From the NCBI RefSeq assembly GCF_031157255.1, contig NZ_JAVIFX010000005.1:248001-312000 (forward strand): a stretch of DNA of 64,000 bases, given 5' to 3'. The translations under genes and the position numbers were made by a program. This document shows, piece by piece, positions 26,136 to 36,195 of this stretch. How positions within the stretch are numbered: the stretch's first letter is position 1; each line of letters begins with the position of its first letter. Under the pieces are notes generated by a model. It saw nothing but the letters and a program-made list of their open reading frames with translations. It was not told the origin of the DNA and did no database searches. Source of the stretch: Bradyrhizobium sp. LHD-71 (GTDB taxonomy: Bacteria; Pseudomonadota; Alphaproteobacteria; Rhizobiales; Xanthobacteraceae).

Positions 26136-28895
26136 TCAGACGATGCCTTTCAGCTTGCGGTAACGCCGGATCAGCGCGTTGGTGGAACTGTCGTGTTGGA
26201 GCTCGGGTTCGGTTGTGCTCTCGAGTTGCGGAATGATCTGTTGGGCAAGTGCTTTGCCTAACTCCACGCCCCACTGGTCAAACGAATCGATCCCCCAAAT
26301 CGCGCCCTGCGTGAACACGCTGTGCTCATAGAGCGCGACGAGGCGGCCTAGCGTGTCTGGCGTCAAGCTATCGAGCAACAAGGTGTTCGATGGTCGGTTG
26401 CCCTCGAACAGCCGATGCGGCACGAGCCGATCCTGTATGCCCTCGGCTCGCATCTGCGTTTCACTTTTACCGAAGGCCAGGGCTTCCGCCTGTGCGAAGA
26501 CATTCGCAACCAGCATGTCATGGTGAGCACCCAGCGGATTGAGCGTCTTCGCGAAGGCGATGAAGTCGCAAGGGATAAGGCGAGTGCCCTGGTGGATCAG
26601 CTGATAGAAGGAGTGCTGGCCGTTTGTGCCCGGCTCGCCCCAGTAGATCGGACTGGTGTCGTAATCGACGCGAGTGCCATCGAGCGTAACGTGCTTGCCG
26701 TTGCTTTCCATCGTCAATTGCTGGAGATACGCGGGAAAGCGGTTCAAATATTGCTCGTAAGGCAGAACAGCCGCCGTCTGGGCGCCGAAGAAATTGTTGT
26801 ACCAGATCGCGAGCAGCCCCATCAGCACAGGAAGGTTCCGCTCGAACGGCGCGGTACGGAAGTGCTCGTCGACGGCGTGGAAACCATCGAGCATGGCACG
26901 GAAATTCTCCGGGCCGATGGCGACCATCGTCGACAGGCCGATCGCTGAATCCAGCGAGTAGCGCCCACCGACCCAGTCCCAGAAGCCGAACATGTTGGTC
27001 GTGTCGATGCCGAACTTCGCGACTTCCAATGCATTGGTCGAGACGGCGACGAAATGCCGGGCGATCGCGGATTCGTCACGGTTCAAGCCGGAGAGCAGCC
27101 AGTCTCGAGCGGTCCGCGCGTTCGTCATCGTTTCCAGCGTCGTGAACGTCTTGGAAGAAACGATGAACAAGGTCTCTGCCGGATCGAGGCCCTTGACTGC
27201 TTCGGCAAAGTCCGTGCCGTCGATATTCGACACGAAGTGGAACGTCAGCGACCGATCACTGTAGTGCCGAAGGGCCTGATAAGCCATGACCGGACCGAGG
27301 TCCGAACCGCCGATCCCGATATTGATCACATTGCGAATGCGTCTGCCGGTGTGACCCTTCCAGGCGCCGCCGCGCACGCGATTGGCAAAATCCGCCATCT
27401 TGTCGAGAACGGCATGAACGTCAGGCACCACATTGCGGCCATCGTGAATGATAGAGGTCCCCCGAGGCGCGCGCAGCGCGACGTGAAGAACGGCGCGGCT
27501 CTCAGAGGCGTTGATCTTGTCACCGCGAAACATCGCATCGATGTGCTCGCGCAATCCGGATTCCGCGGCGAGCCGCAGCAACAGGCTCAGGGTTTCGTCG
27601 GTGATCCGGTTCTTCGAATAGTCGAGATAAAGTCCGGCGGCCTCGACCGACAGCCGTTCGCCGCGTTCGGGATTCTCGGCGAACAGTTGCTTGAGATGGA
27701 CGTCCTTGATCTCGCAATAATGCTTTTCTAGCGCGCTCCACGCGGGGCGCATGCGTAACGCGAGCGCTTTCGTTGGCTTTCCCTCCTTTAACGACTTGCC
27801 AATTTGCGTGGGTCCCGATCGCGATTCGACGCGCCCTTTGGACGCGATGCGGGCCATCAACTCATTCCAGGACTTGACGAAGGCTCCGGCTCCTTCTTCC
27901 TGAAGCCGGGCGGCGAGCGCGTCGACAGCGATACCCGCCTTGGTGAAGGACGCGAGAACGCTCTCGCAGTCGTCGCCGTCAGGGGAAAGAGCCGCACGAA
28001 CCTCGCCGTGATCGGCGAAGGCCTTAAGCGTCGCCTCCGGCATTGTGTTGATGGTGAAGGGCGCAGCGAGGGCCTGCGCGTAGAGAATATCGGAAGCTTT
28101 CGGGTCCTTGGTTCCAGTGCTGGCGAACAACAGGCGCTGCGGACAAGCGCCCGCATTGGCGGCGCGTTGAAAGCGTGGCGACGCCAGCTGTTCCTGATAT
28201 GCCTCGTAGGTGTGCTGAGCGACCGCGATGCCAAGTCGATTCGTCAACTCCTCTGGCACCGCGCCGGCGACGGCGACGTCCCAGCGGCTGACAAACAAAG
28301 AGGCGACTGATGGGACTGCCGGATTCATCCCTGCCGCGATGCGCCGTTCGACGCCGCGCAGATAAGCCTCGGAGGCGGCGAGATACTGCTTTCGCGAGAA
28401 GAGTAGTGTGACATTGATCGGAATGCCGGCGAAGATCGCGTCTTCGATAGCGGGAATTCCTTCAGCGGTGCCCGGGATCTTGATGAAGAGGTTCGGCTTG
28501 CCGCCGCGGCGGTGGAGATCGCTGGCCGCTTTGATCGTACGTCCGGTGTCGCGCGCCAGGAGCGGCGAGACCTCCAGCGACACCCAGCCGTCCACTCCGT
28601 CAGTCCGGACGAAGGTCGGTCGAAACAGATCTGCGGCTTGTCTCAAGTCCGTGAGCGCCAGATTGAAGAACAAGTCCTCGGCCGATTGCGCCGAGGGCGC
28701 GATACGGGAGATATCAGCGTCATAGGCACTACTGCTTTTGATCGCGTGCTCGAAAATTGTCGGGTTGGACGTCAGTCCCGTCACTGAGAAATCGTCGATG
28801 TAACGTCGCAAGGTCCCGTTGTTCAACAGATCGCGTGTGATGCTGTCGAGCCAAAGGCTTTGACCGCAATCCTGGAGTAGCTTTGTCTGTTTCAT
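26136..28895 (-). CDS. tal-pgi: Bifunctional transaldolase / phosphoglucose isomerase
   Basis: 919 residues joining two enzymes. Residues 1 to about 365 are transaldolase ([25 protein letters not shown] and the Schiff-base Lys in [12 protein letters not shown]). From about 390 the chain is phosphoglucose isomerase, with [19 protein letters not shown], FVVGxRYS-type [11 protein letters not shown] and [14 protein letters not shown]. The fusion is known from several alpha- and other proteobacteria. It links Embden-Meyerhof and pentose phosphate metabolism. It is the first gene of the leftward operon, with a 326-base upstream gap. Confidence 0.95.
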   Translation of the reverse strand: MKQTKLLQDCGQSLWLDSITRDLLNNGTLRRYIDDFSVTGLTSNPTIFEHAIKSSSAYDADISRIAPSAQSAEDLFFNLALTDLRQAADLFRPTFVRTDGVDGWVSLEVSPLLARDTGRTIKAASDLHRRGGKPNLFIKIPGTAEGIPAIEDAIFAGIPINVTLLFSRKQYLAASEAYLRGVERRIAAGMNPAVPSVASLFVSRWDVAVAGAVPEELTNRLGIAVAQHTYEAYQEQLASPRFQRAANAGACPQRLLFASTGTKDPKASDILYAQALAAPFTINTMPEATLKAFADHGEVRAALSPDGDDCESVLASFTKAGIAVDALAARLQEEGAGAFVKSWNELMARIASKGRVESRSGPTQIGKSLKEGKPTKALALRMRPAWSALEKHYCEIKDVHLKQLFAENPERGERLSVEAAGLYLDYSKNRITDETLSLLLRLAAESGLREHIDAMFRGDKINASESRAVLHVALRAPRGTSIIHDGRNVVPDVHAVLDKMADFANRVRGGAWKGHTGRRIRNVINIGIGGSDLGPVMAYQALRHYSDRSLTFHFVSNIDGTDFAEAVKGLDPAETLFIVSSKTFTTLETMTNARTARDWLLSGLNRDESAIARHFVAVSTNALEVAKFGIDTTNMFGFWDWVGGRYSLDSAIGLSTMVAIGPENFRAMLDGFHAVDEHFRTAPFERNLPVLMGLLAIWYNNFFGAQTAAVLPYEQYLNRFPAYLQQLTMESNGKHVTLDGTRVDYDTSPIYWGEPGTNGQHSFYQLIHQGTRLIPCDFIAFAKTLNPLGAHHDMLVANVFAQAEALAFGKSETQMRAEGIQDRLVPHRLFEGNRPSNTLLLDSLTPDTLGRLVALYEHSVFTQGAIWGIDSFDQWGVELGKALAQQIIPQLESTTEPELQHDSSTNALIRRYRKLKGIV

Positions 28896-29221
28896 GGCAG
28901 TAATTCCGTGCTCGACGCACCAGCGTTGATGGTTTGATCGTCATTGATTGACGAAGTAATCACTCGACGGCGAGTTCAAAATCGACACCCTCCCATCGAT
29001 CCGCGGCCGGTCAATAAAGCGTGAACACAATCGCGTTGCCTGGCTTGAGGCGCCGTATCGAGATCGGCGAAGTGGGTGCCGAGACCGCGGGGCAGCAAAG
29101 TGGCCCGAGCCTATTTAGCTCATACGGGAACCCGGATGCATCCTCTGCAGCCGAGCGTTAGCTTGCGTGAAGACGAACCCTCCGAGGACCCTAGGAGAGG
29201 GTCGACGCGACCGGATAGATT
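28896..29221. other. Upstream region of the pentose-phosphate operon
   Basis: 326 bases expected to hold the promoter of tal-pgi. I found no clear -35/-10 pair, no copy of the TTCGATAG box and no gene-like frame. A loose CCCTC/GAGGG inverted pair near 29180-29203 could form part of a terminator for the gene at 29222, but it has no T-run. Confidence 0.35.
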
Positions 29222-29767
29222 TCAGATCGAGCCGGCCGGCGTAACGTGAGGAAAATCCTTCTCGGGATCGAACACGTTATTGAAGAAGTTCGTCAGCGAG
29301 TACATCGCCACCAAGGCGACGATCTCAATGATGTTTGCATCGGTGTAGCCGGCATCACGGACCGCCTTTAGATCGGCGTCACTGACATGACCGCGGGTCT
29401 CGATGACTTTGCGCGCGAACTGGACGGCGGCATCCCGCTTCGGGTCCGTTGCATGGCCCTTCCGAGCGAGAATGATCTCATCGGCCGGCAGCTTGGCCAT
29501 ATGCTCGGCCGTAAAGCTGTGAACCGTCAGGCAGTAGTTGCACCCGTTCACTTCGGAGACGGTAAGGCCGATGCTGTCGCGCGTCTTCACGTCGAGCGCC
29601 TTGCTCATGGAGTCCAGCAGGGCGGCCCATGCGTTGAACGCGATTGGGCTCTGCGCGAAGGTCGCCATCATATTTGGTGTGAAGCCGATGTTCTTGGTGA
29701 ACGTATCGAGAGTCGGTTTGCAAGCGACCGGCACTTGATCCGGCCTTAGAGCGTTACTTCTTGCCAT
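29222..29767 (-). CDS. Carboxymuconolactone decarboxylase/AhpD-like peroxidase-related protein
   Basis: 181 residues. The AhpD-type redox pair is in VNGCNYCLTVHSFTAEHM (CxxC followed by His), within the usual SEVNxCxYCxxxH context; upstream is SPIAFNAWAAL and downstream LARKG. Proteins of this uncharacterised peroxidase-related group remove peroxides or other electrophiles using the two Cys. It lies 21 bp downstream of the nitroreductase on the same strand, so both are likely co-regulated. Confidence 0.9.
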   Translation of the reverse strand: MARSNALRPDQVPVACKPTLDTFTKNIGFTPNMMATFAQSPIAFNAWAALLDSMSKALDVKTRDSIGLTVSEVNGCNYCLTVHSFTAEHMAKLPADEIILARKGHATDPKRDAAVQFARKVIETRGHVSDADLKAVRDAGYTDANIIEIVALVAMYSLTNFFNNVFDPEKDFPHVTPAGSI

Positions 29768-29788
29768 CGTATTCTCCGCAATTGATAC

Positions 29789-30424
29789 TCATACGAGACG
29801 CAGGACGTCGGCAACCGGACGGCGCGGCTTCTGCCGCCAATTCCCTGGACGCTCCGCCCCTACGGCCAAGAGCATGACCGGCACTTCGTCCTTGGTCAGT
29901 CCGAACTCGCGGTGCACCGCATCCGCATCGAACCCGATCATCGGCGTCGAACCCAAGCCTAGCGAACGGGCTGCATAGATTATCGCCGCCGCGCCAAAGG
30001 TGCCGGTGCGAACGGCCTCGTCGCGCTGGCGCTGCGGGTATTCCATGTAGAGATCGCGCGCCGGGATTTCCCAATCCGGCACCATCTTTGCCGGCATGAT
30101 GCCGGCCTCCACAACCGGCGCCAGGCGCTCTGGGACGACGCTGGAATCGGCCAACTGACCGCAGACGATGAAGGTAACGGCGGCCTCGGTGATCGCGGGC
30201 TGACTCCATGCGATCGGACTGAGCCTAGCTTTGGCTTCCGGGGTGCGCACCGCGATGAAGCGCCAGTTCTGCAAGTGGAATGATGTCGGCGCGGTGGTTC
30301 CGATTCGCACCAGCTCCTGGATCTGGTCGTCGCTCAAGGTGGCGGTGGGATCGTAGTACTTGGTGGTGCTGCGGCTCAGAATGGTTTCAATAACGGCGTT
30401 GGTCATCGCACTTCCGGTGGTCAT
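29789..30424 (-). CDS. Nitroreductase family FMN oxidoreductase
   Basis: 211 residues. The FMN-binding start SRSTTKYYDPTATL takes the place of the common RRSxRxF, followed by GTTAPTSFHLQNWRFIAV (flavin and dimer contacts) and the C-terminal GLGSTPMIGFD with VPVMLLAVG. Such enzymes reduce nitroaromatics, quinones or enones with NAD(P)H. AGGAA lies just upstream of ATG 30424. Module A3 is 425-470 bp upstream, farther than at other targets, so its control of this gene is uncertain. Confidence 0.9.
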   Translation of the reverse strand: MTTGSAMTNAVIETILSRSTTKYYDPTATLSDDQIQELVRIGTTAPTSFHLQNWRFIAVRTPEAKARLSPIAWSQPAITEAAVTFIVCGQLADSSVVPERLAPVVEAGIMPAKMVPDWEIPARDLYMEYPQRQRDEAVRTGTFGAAAIIYAARSLGLGSTPMIGFDADAVHREFGLTKDEVPVMLLAVGAERPGNWRQKPRRPVADVLRLV

Positions 30425-30659
30425 GATGATTCCTAGTGTTCAGGAGTGACTGAGCTACGAGACGCTTTGCGCCTTTTGTCGAAAATCTCTCTGCGGTGGG
30501 GCGTATCGCCATCTGATGCCCGAGTCGTCGGTCGTTCCCGAAAGCGAAGGGTCAACTATGTCGCCTCGACGCCTATCCGGCGCGGCAAGGCGCCGTCAGC
30601 GGTGATACATCGACGTCCTTCACTTTCGCGCGCGGGTCGGACAGGGCACGCTTGCTCGT

Positions 30660-30731
30660 CTAGGGGCGCGGCTGTGGTTGCGGCAACCCCGACACGGCAA
30701 CAGCCCGGCCGATGGTCTTCCTTGGGTTCAT
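30660..30731 (-). pseudogene. Short, probably frameshifted exported peptide gene
   Basis: AAGGAG followed by ATG 30731 opens MNPRKTIGRAVAVSG, the look of a signal peptide start, and stops after 23 codons. One frame over, the reading continues AATTAAPLDEQACPVRP for about 35 more codons. The strong ribosome site followed by an early stop suggests a small secreted protein gene that lost its frame. No family was recognised. Confidence 0.3.
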
Positions 30732-30848
30732 CGGTTCTCCTTGTTGCCCATGCGGCAAGACAGCTCGGTGTGATGAGTCATCTCGCGTTGATGCGGCCGC
30801 ATCTGCGTCGCCCAGCGGGCGCTACGATCGAACACGACAGTGCGCTTG

Positions 30849-30893
30849 GGAAATTCCTTTTGGACATGCATTCGATAGGTGCGGGATATCGTC
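30849..30893 (-). promoter_or_regulatory. Module A3: conserved promoter/operator element
   Basis: Keeps GGGAAATTCCTTTTGGACAT, GCATTCGATAG and the perfect inverted repeat CGATA-N9-TATCG (30873-30891), but lacks the AGGATCGGAC part. The next leftward gene is nitroreductase; the next rightward gene is the FUSC efflux protein at 31377. Which of the two it serves is open. Confidence 0.55.
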
Positions 30894-31067
30894 GCCTAGA
30901 AGGCGACACCCGCGCGCCCTGTGCGATCAACGCGAGGTTATTGAGGAGTACACCTGAACCGGCGTATCCGGTGGTGTTGGGGAGCATGGATTGGCGCTTC
31001 GCGAGCGCTTGTGAGTGACCGTGGGCCGGCCCGCGCCGCTGGCGTTGCACGGCACGAGCCGTCTCTT

Positions 31068-31105
31068 TGGACGAACGGCGACGGATTGTGGATTCGCGGC
31101 GCGAT
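31068..31105. repeat. Repeat B, copy 2
   Basis: TGGACGAACGGCGACGGATT, then GTGGATTCGCGGCGCGAT: the same string as copies 1 and 3 with a few substitutions, 175 bp from module A3. The remaining 270 bases up to the FUSC gene hold no gene that I recognise. Confidence 0.65.
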
Positions 31106-31376
31106 GAGCGGATTTACCATCCGCCGGCGGCCGCGTACGGCCTGCGGCACTCCCGTTTGCACCATTTGGGGAAACGCGCGGCGATGCCCGATCTCAATGC
31201 AAAGCCGCCTCACCTCCTTTGGTGCGGCGTGCAGCGCACAGAGGTTCCGGACGTCCTTCGCGGCGCCCGGTTGCTGAGCGCTCCCGCGATCAAAATAGCT
31301 GAACTCGGGATGCCTGAATCGACTGATGGCTCACGCGAAGCCGAGGCGGGCAGTCGACACCAAGGAGTAGTTCTTC

Positions 31377-33314
31377 TTGACGCTGCCTGAGCGAGTGAGA
31401 CTCCTCCCGTTGGGTTTCCCCCTTACGTCCTGGGCGTTCGCGATCCGGACCTGGCTGGCGGCTATTCTTGCATTGTATGTAAGCTTTTGGCTGTCGATCG
31501 AAACGCCGTCGATGGCGATAATAACGGTTGCGATCATCGCCGAACCAACCCGCGGTCAGGCCCTTGATAAGGCTGTCTTTCGTATCCTTGCGACGATCAT
31601 CGGCGTCGCGGCTTCCATAGTCATAACAGGCCTCTTCTCCCAGTCGCGGGATCTCCTGCTGATCGCCTATGCCGGCTGGATGGGGCTGTGCGTGTACGCC
31701 GCAGGAATGCTCGACGGCAATCGTGCTTACGCGGCGGTCCTGTCGGGCTTCACCGTGGCCCTGGTTGCGATCCAGGAAATGAACAATCCGGAGCACGTGT
31801 TCGAGGCGGGCATGATGCGTGGTGCGGGAATCCTCATCGGCATTGCATCGCTCACGATTGTCAACGACCTCCTATGGTCGCCCGATCGCCATACGAAACT
31901 CATCGCACAACTGGCCGATATCCGGCGCCGCATTGGCAACCAGGCGAAAGCGGCGATCCTTGGAGAGCCTGCGAAGCCAACAGCGTCCGCGGCTTTGCTC
32001 GCTGAAATAGCGGCGCTTCGGCCTGAGATTGCGACCCTTTCGGTTGAGTCGAGCAGCGGTCCCGTCAGAAGCATCGCGGGTCAAAATGCAGCCGCCGCGC
32101 TCGTGGCGGAGCTACATGCCGCACGGAGCCTCGAGGTGCTGCCGGTCACCGCTGATAAGGCGACGTCCGAGAAGATAGTGTGCGCGCTGGAGCGCGATGA
32201 AAGCGCCCCCCCGGTGGCCTCTGTCGTGTGGCGTACCGGTGAGCAGGCGGATGCGGCAACGACAGCCTCGCTCGCTTGGACACTCAAGGAGCTGCTCAGA
32301 AGAGACGAGCAGGTTCGACAGAATATTGCCGCTTTACGCACTGACGAGCCTCCTCATTGGCATTGGCGCATTCGGATCTATCGATCGCATCGAGCCGCAG
32401 TTGAAGCCGGTATCAGAGCGGCGATTTGGGTCGCGCTGGCGGGGGTGGTCCTCGTCTATGCAGGATGGCCTGCGGCGAACACGTCCTTGGCCCTTTTTGG
32501 CACCTTTGTCGGACTTGGAGCGCTAACGCCCAATCCGCGCGCGACGACTGCACTCGCGCTCGTCGCGGCGCCCATCAGCGGTATTCTCGCTGCGCTTCTT
32601 CAGTTCGTCGTTCTCGACGGCGTTGACGCATTCGCGTTGCTGGCGATCGGGTTGGCTCCTCTCATGATCGGCGCTGCACTCCTGATATCGTCAGCCAATC
32701 GCATAGTATCGGCTCTCGGTCGTTTTATTCTTATATTCACATTGGTGATTGTTTCGCCGACCAATCCGCAAAGCTACGACGCCCAGTCGTACCTCTTCTT
32801 CTTTCTGTTTGCTTGTGTCGGCCCAAGTCTGTTGTTCGTGGTGCAATTTCTTGTGCCTCCCGTTTCGCAAGATCGGCGGGGACGCTGGATCTTATCGTCG
32901 GTCCGCAAAGAGATCGCTCAAGGGCAATTCCGTGGCCGGCAATATGAGCCGGAGGAGGAGATGTTTCGCGACGCCGGCAGGATAGGTCAGATCCTGTCTG
33001 CTGGCGCGAACGCCTCCAGCAACCCGGAAGCCATCGACGAGGTTCTTTCTCATTTCGATCAATCGTCGATTATCCGGTTGTGTGACCACAAGCTGAAGAT
33101 GCTGACTGGCGGCGCGCTGACGGGATTGGTCGACGAGATCCGCGCGGCGTTCAGCAAACGTGACCCGGGGGCAATTCGCGCCGCGGCGGACGTCTTAAGC
33201 AAGGCGTCAACTTCGGATCAGATTTTGGCTGATCTTCGTGCCGCGCTCCTGGTCGCGAGCTTCCACATCGAGACGGCGCGCGGACGACACGCTGAACTTG
33301 GCGAGGCCGCATGA
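31377..33314 (+). CDS. FUSC-family efflux protein (AaeB-like)
   Basis: 645 residues with the FUSC layout: a first membrane block (residues about 20-150, beginning FAIRTWLAAILALYVSFWLS), a large cytoplasmic section, and a second block at about 345-480 (GIRAAIWVALAGVVLVYAGW). The conserved PTRGQALDKAVFRILAT follows the first spans. The start is TTG with AAGGAG 9 bp upstream; no nearby ATG fits. With DUF1656 and HlyD genes it forms an AaeXAB-like inner-membrane exporter. E. coli AaeAB exports hydroxylated aromatic carboxylates; the substrate here is inferred only by likeness. Confidence 0.9.
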   Translation: MTLPERVRLLPLGFPLTSWAFAIRTWLAAILALYVSFWLSIETPSMAIITVAIIAEPTRGQALDKAVFRILATIIGVAASIVITGLFSQSRDLLLIAYAGWMGLCVYAAGMLDGNRAYAAVLSGFTVALVAIQEMNNPEHVFEAGMMRGAGILIGIASLTIVNDLLWSPDRHTKLIAQLADIRRRIGNQAKAAILGEPAKPTASAALLAEIAALRPEIATLSVESSSGPVRSIAGQNAAAALVAELHAARSLEVLPVTADKATSEKIVCALERDESAPPVASVVWRTGEQADAATTASLAWTLKELLRRDEQVRQNIAALRTDEPPHWHWRIRIYRSHRAAVEAGIRAAIWVALAGVVLVYAGWPAANTSLALFGTFVGLGALTPNPRATTALALVAAPISGILAALLQFVVLDGVDAFALLAIGLAPLMIGAALLISSANRIVSALGRFILIFTLVIVSPTNPQSYDAQSYLFFFLFACVGPSLLFVVQFLVPPVSQDRRGRWILSSVRKEIAQGQFRGRQYEPEEEMFRDAGRIGQILSAGANASSNPEAIDEVLSHFDQSSIIRLCDHKLKMLTGGALTGLVDEIRAAFSKRDPGAIRAAADVLSKASTSDQILADLRAALLVASFHIETARGRHAELGEAA

Positions 33315-33514
33315 CGCGTAGCTTTCACGAGTTCGTCATCGGCGGCGTCTTGGTCGAGCCGTTCATAGCGTACGTGGTCACGGCTCTCGTCGTCGTACTC
33401 CTAATCAGGCCGCTTATGCGTTTTGCGGGAGTTCTAAAGATCTTCAGCAACGCTGCGATCGCCGAGCTCAGCCTCTACGTCACAATTTTGGGCCTGACGG
33501 TCTTGTTCTTCTGA
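33311..33514 (+). CDS. DUF1656 small membrane protein (AaeX-like)
   Basis: 67 residues with two membrane spans, the first in EPFIAYVVTALVVVLLIRPL. The family signature at the start (EFVIGGVLVEPFIAY) resembles AaeX. It overlaps the FUSC stop by four bases (ATGA) and is followed after 11 bp by the HlyD gene. DUF1656 proteins accompany FUSC/HlyD exporters, and their precise role is unknown. Confidence 0.92.
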   Translation: MTRSFHEFVIGGVLVEPFIAYVVTALVVVLLIRPLMRFAGVLKIFSNAAIAELSLYVTILGLTVLFF

Positions 33515-33525
33515 GGGAATGATGA

Positions 33526-34680
33526 ATGCACGGTGCGAGTCAAGATAAGGCTGTCGATCGAGAAGAAGTGGGGTCGAAATCCTTGTCGGATTCGACCGAC
33601 GATGACACGTCGGTCGAACTCCGTCCGATTGTGCGTGCGAAATCCGAGCCGCCTCTTGTACCGCCCGCTAACCCGCCAGCCGCCCAAGGAAGCGGCATCG
33701 CGCGGGTTCTATTGTCGATGTCGCGCAGACTGGCGACATTGGCGATCTTGCTCGTTGCGGTGCTCATCTCACTCGTGGTGTGGGACCAGTATGTCGTTGC
33801 GCCCTGGACCCGCAACGGACGCGTGCGTGTCCAGGTTGCGAGTGTAGCGCCTCGAGTATCCGGCCAGATTACGCAGCTGCGAGTCTCCGACAATCAGTTC
33901 GTCCACAAGGGAGACGTTCTCTATCAGATTGAGCCCTTTGATTTCGACGTCGCGTTGCGACTGAACAAGGCGCTGTTAGAGCAAAGAGAAGCCGACAGTC
34001 ACGTCAAGGAGCTGCAGTCCGAACGGCGGAACCAGCTGTCGGAACTGTCCACCTCGCGAGAACAGCAGCAGATATTCGAAGGCAGTGCGCGACAGGCCAA
34101 GTCCGCCGTCGACGCAGCACGCGAACAGGTTGCGCAAGCGGAAATTAATCGGAAGCGAACGGAGATTCGTAGCCCGGTGAACGGCTACGTCACGAATCTG
34201 CTGCTTCGCGTCGGCGACTATGCGCACGAGGGGGTCAGCAATATGACGATCGTCGATACCGATAGCTTCTGGGTGGATGGCTATTTCGAGGAGACGAAAC
34301 TGGCGCAGGTGTGCATCGGAGATCGCGCCGAGGTCCAGTTGCTGGGGTATTCGATTCCGCTCGTCGGCCATGTGACGACGATCACCCGGGGCATTAGCGT
34401 GTCGAACGCTGCGCCTGGCCCTCAGGGCCTCCCCAATGTGGACCCCATCTACACCTGGGTACGGCTGGCGCAACGTGTCCCGGTCAGAATCGCCATCGAT
34501 AGAGTGCCGTCCGGCGTGCCGCTCGTCTCCGGCATGACGGGAACCGTAACGTTGCGCGACGAGTCGCAAGCGACTGAGCGTACATGGTTTTATCGCGCCA
34601 TGGCCGCGCTCGGGACGAGCCTCTCCCACTTGATCAGTGGGGTATCGCCGCGGCCCGGCTGCATCGCGTCGAAAACATGA
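33526..34680 (+). CDS. HlyD/EmrA-type membrane fusion protein (AaeA-like)
   Basis: 384 residues. An unusually long polar N-terminus (about 60 residues, rich in D, E and P) precedes a single membrane anchor (LATLAILLVAVLISLVVWDQ). Then come the biotinyl-lipoyl-like halves (ASVAPRVSGQITQLRVSDNQ and EIRSPVNGYVTNLLLRVGDY) flanking a coiled coil at about 150-215. It would connect the FUSC pump to the outer membrane, although no TolC-like gene is present. The third gene of the efflux operon. Confidence 0.93.
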   Translation: MHGASQDKAVDREEVGSKSLSDSTDDDTSVELRPIVRAKSEPPLVPPANPPAAQGSGIARVLLSMSRRLATLAILLVAVLISLVVWDQYVVAPWTRNGRVRVQVASVAPRVSGQITQLRVSDNQFVHKGDVLYQIEPFDFDVALRLNKALLEQREADSHVKELQSERRNQLSELSTSREQQQIFEGSARQAKSAVDAAREQVAQAEINRKRTEIRSPVNGYVTNLLLRVGDYAHEGVSNMTIVDTDSFWVDGYFEETKLAQVCIGDRAEVQLLGYSIPLVGHVTTITRGISVSNAAPGPQGLPNVDPIYTWVRLAQRVPVRIAIDRVPSGVPLVSGMTGTVTLRDESQATERTWFYRAMAALGTSLSHLISGVSPRPGCIASKT

Positions 34681-34704
34681 GCGAAAGGCATTCGCAAGGT
34701 TCGC

Positions 34705-35346
34705 ATGAACATTCTCCATATTGATTGTAGCCCGCGTCCGGAATCGCATAGCCGTCAGCTTTCGGCCGCCATCGTCGCAAGGCTCATTGGGGTCACGTCC
34801 GGCGCGACTATCATTCGGCGTGATTTTGCCGCCGCTCCGCTGCCGCACGCGTCACTCGACTACGCGACCGCATTGTCGTCGCCAGCGACGTTGGCTGCGC
34901 CGCCGAAGGGCGCGCTTGATCGTTCCGAAGTGCTTATTCGGGAAGTCGAGGCCGCCGATGTGATCGTCATCGGAACGCCCATGCACAACCTCACCGTTCC
35001 ATCGGTCCTCAAGGCGTGGATCGATCAGATCCTGCGCGCCGGTCGCACCTTTATGTCGACGCCGGCCGGGAAGGTCGGAATGCTCGGGGATCGGCCGGTA
35101 TTCGTCGGCATCGCTTCCGGTGGCGTCTTTTCGGGCGAGAAAGCCAATCAACCCGATTTTCTTACGCCATATCTGTCGGTGGTTCTGGGCTCCATTGGGC
35201 TGACAACCCTACAATTCGCTCTCTTGCAGGCCACCGCGTTCCTCGAGGGGGACCACGCGAGGTTAGCGAGGGAGAAAGCGCTCGCGGCGATCGACCTGAC
35301 GGTTGTGGCGGAGGTTCCACGTCGGGCGACCGCGGAGGGAGCGTAA
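34705..35346 (+). CDS. FMN-dependent NADH-azoreductase family protein
   Basis: 213 residues. The flavodoxin-like start MNILHIDCSPRPESHSRQLS is the FMN phosphate-binding loop, and IGTPMHNLTVPSVLKAWIDQ and the later FVGIASGGVFSG are typical of AzoR. The enzyme uses NAD(P)H to reduce quinones and azo dyes. It starts 24 bp after the HlyD stop, so the operon combines reduction and export of aromatic or quinoid compounds. Confidence 0.92.
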   Translation: MNILHIDCSPRPESHSRQLSAAIVARLIGVTSGATIIRRDFAAAPLPHASLDYATALSSPATLAAPPKGALDRSEVLIREVEAADVIVIGTPMHNLTVPSVLKAWIDQILRAGRTFMSTPAGKVGMLGDRPVFVGIASGGVFSGEKANQPDFLTPYLSVVLGSIGLTTLQFALLQATAFLEGDHARLAREKALAAIDLTVVAEVPRRATAEGA

Positions 35347-35349
35347 ACC

Positions 35350-36105
35350 ATGAAGATCGTCGTGATCGGTGGCACTGGCCTGATCGGCTTGAAGACCGTT
35401 GCCATCTTACGTGAGAGCGGCCACGAGGTCGTCGCAGCGTCGCGAAAGGGTGGCGTCAACACCGTCACCGGAGACGGGCTCAAAGAAGCAATGGCTGGCG
35501 CTGAGGTCGTGATCGACCTCTCGAATGTGCGTTCAGCAGACCGCGAGGCGGTGTTGGACTTCTTCGAAAGCTCTGGCCGCAACCTAATCGCGGCGGAGGC
35601 GGCGGCGGGTATCCGCCACCATGTCACGCTGTCCATTGTCGGCGTCGACAGGGTTCCCGGCCAACTCTATTACCGCGCCAAAGTCGCGCAAGAGAAGCTG
35701 ATCCAGGCGTCCAGGATCCCATTTACGATCGTTCGCTCGACACAGTTTCTCGAATTCCTCAGGGCCATCGCCGATGCGAGTACGGATGCAGGCGTCGTCA
35801 GGCTTGCGCCGGGGCTGCTTCAACCTATTGCGGCCGATGACGTCGCCAGTATCGTCGCTGAAACTGCCGTCGCTCATCCGGAAAACGGGATCGTCGAGAT
35901 CGCGGGACCGGAATGCGCGCCGTTCAACGAAATCGTTGCTCGCTATTTGAAGGCGGTCGGCGACCTGCGCAAGGTCGTGACAGATCCCGAAGCTCGATAT
36001 TTCGGCGGTCGGCTCGAAGAAACGTCGCTCGTACCGTTGGGTGAAGCGCGTATCGGCCGTCTCAATCTCGAGGAGTGGTTGCGCCGCTCCCGGAAAAGAA
36101 GCTGA
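35350..36105 (+). CDS. NAD(P)H-binding atypical SDR (NmrA/YbjT-like)
   Basis: 251 residues. The nucleotide-binding loop is VVIGGTGLIGLKTVAIL (GGTGxIG). There is no usual YxxxK catalytic pair in a classical position; LYYRAKVAQEKLIQAS may take this part. PFTIVRSTQFLEF and the C-terminal substrate region are typical of SDRa5/NmrA-like oxidoreductases and sensors. It is separated from azoR by three bases and so is surely co-transcribed. Confidence 0.88.
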   Translation: MKIVVIGGTGLIGLKTVAILRESGHEVVAASRKGGVNTVTGDGLKEAMAGAEVVIDLSNVRSADREAVLDFFESSGRNLIAAEAAAGIRHHVTLSIVGVDRVPGQLYYRAKVAQEKLIQASRIPFTIVRSTQFLEFLRAIADASTDAGVVRLAPGLLQPIAADDVASIVAETAVAHPENGIVEIAGPECAPFNEIVARYLKAVGDLRKVVTDPEARYFGGRLEETSLVPLGEARIGRLNLEEWLRRSRKRS

Positions 36106-36195
36106 TCCGGCCGTCGCAGGTCATCGACCAGGCCTCCGCATCAGCCCGCCCAGAGCCTCCCACAAAACCAGCCTAAGTGTGAAAGGAGAAAGCCT

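Noticed and set aside
25313-26236. 307-codon rightward frame across gnd and the gap to tal-pgi
   Set aside because: Antisense to the conserved gnd gene and without domain character.
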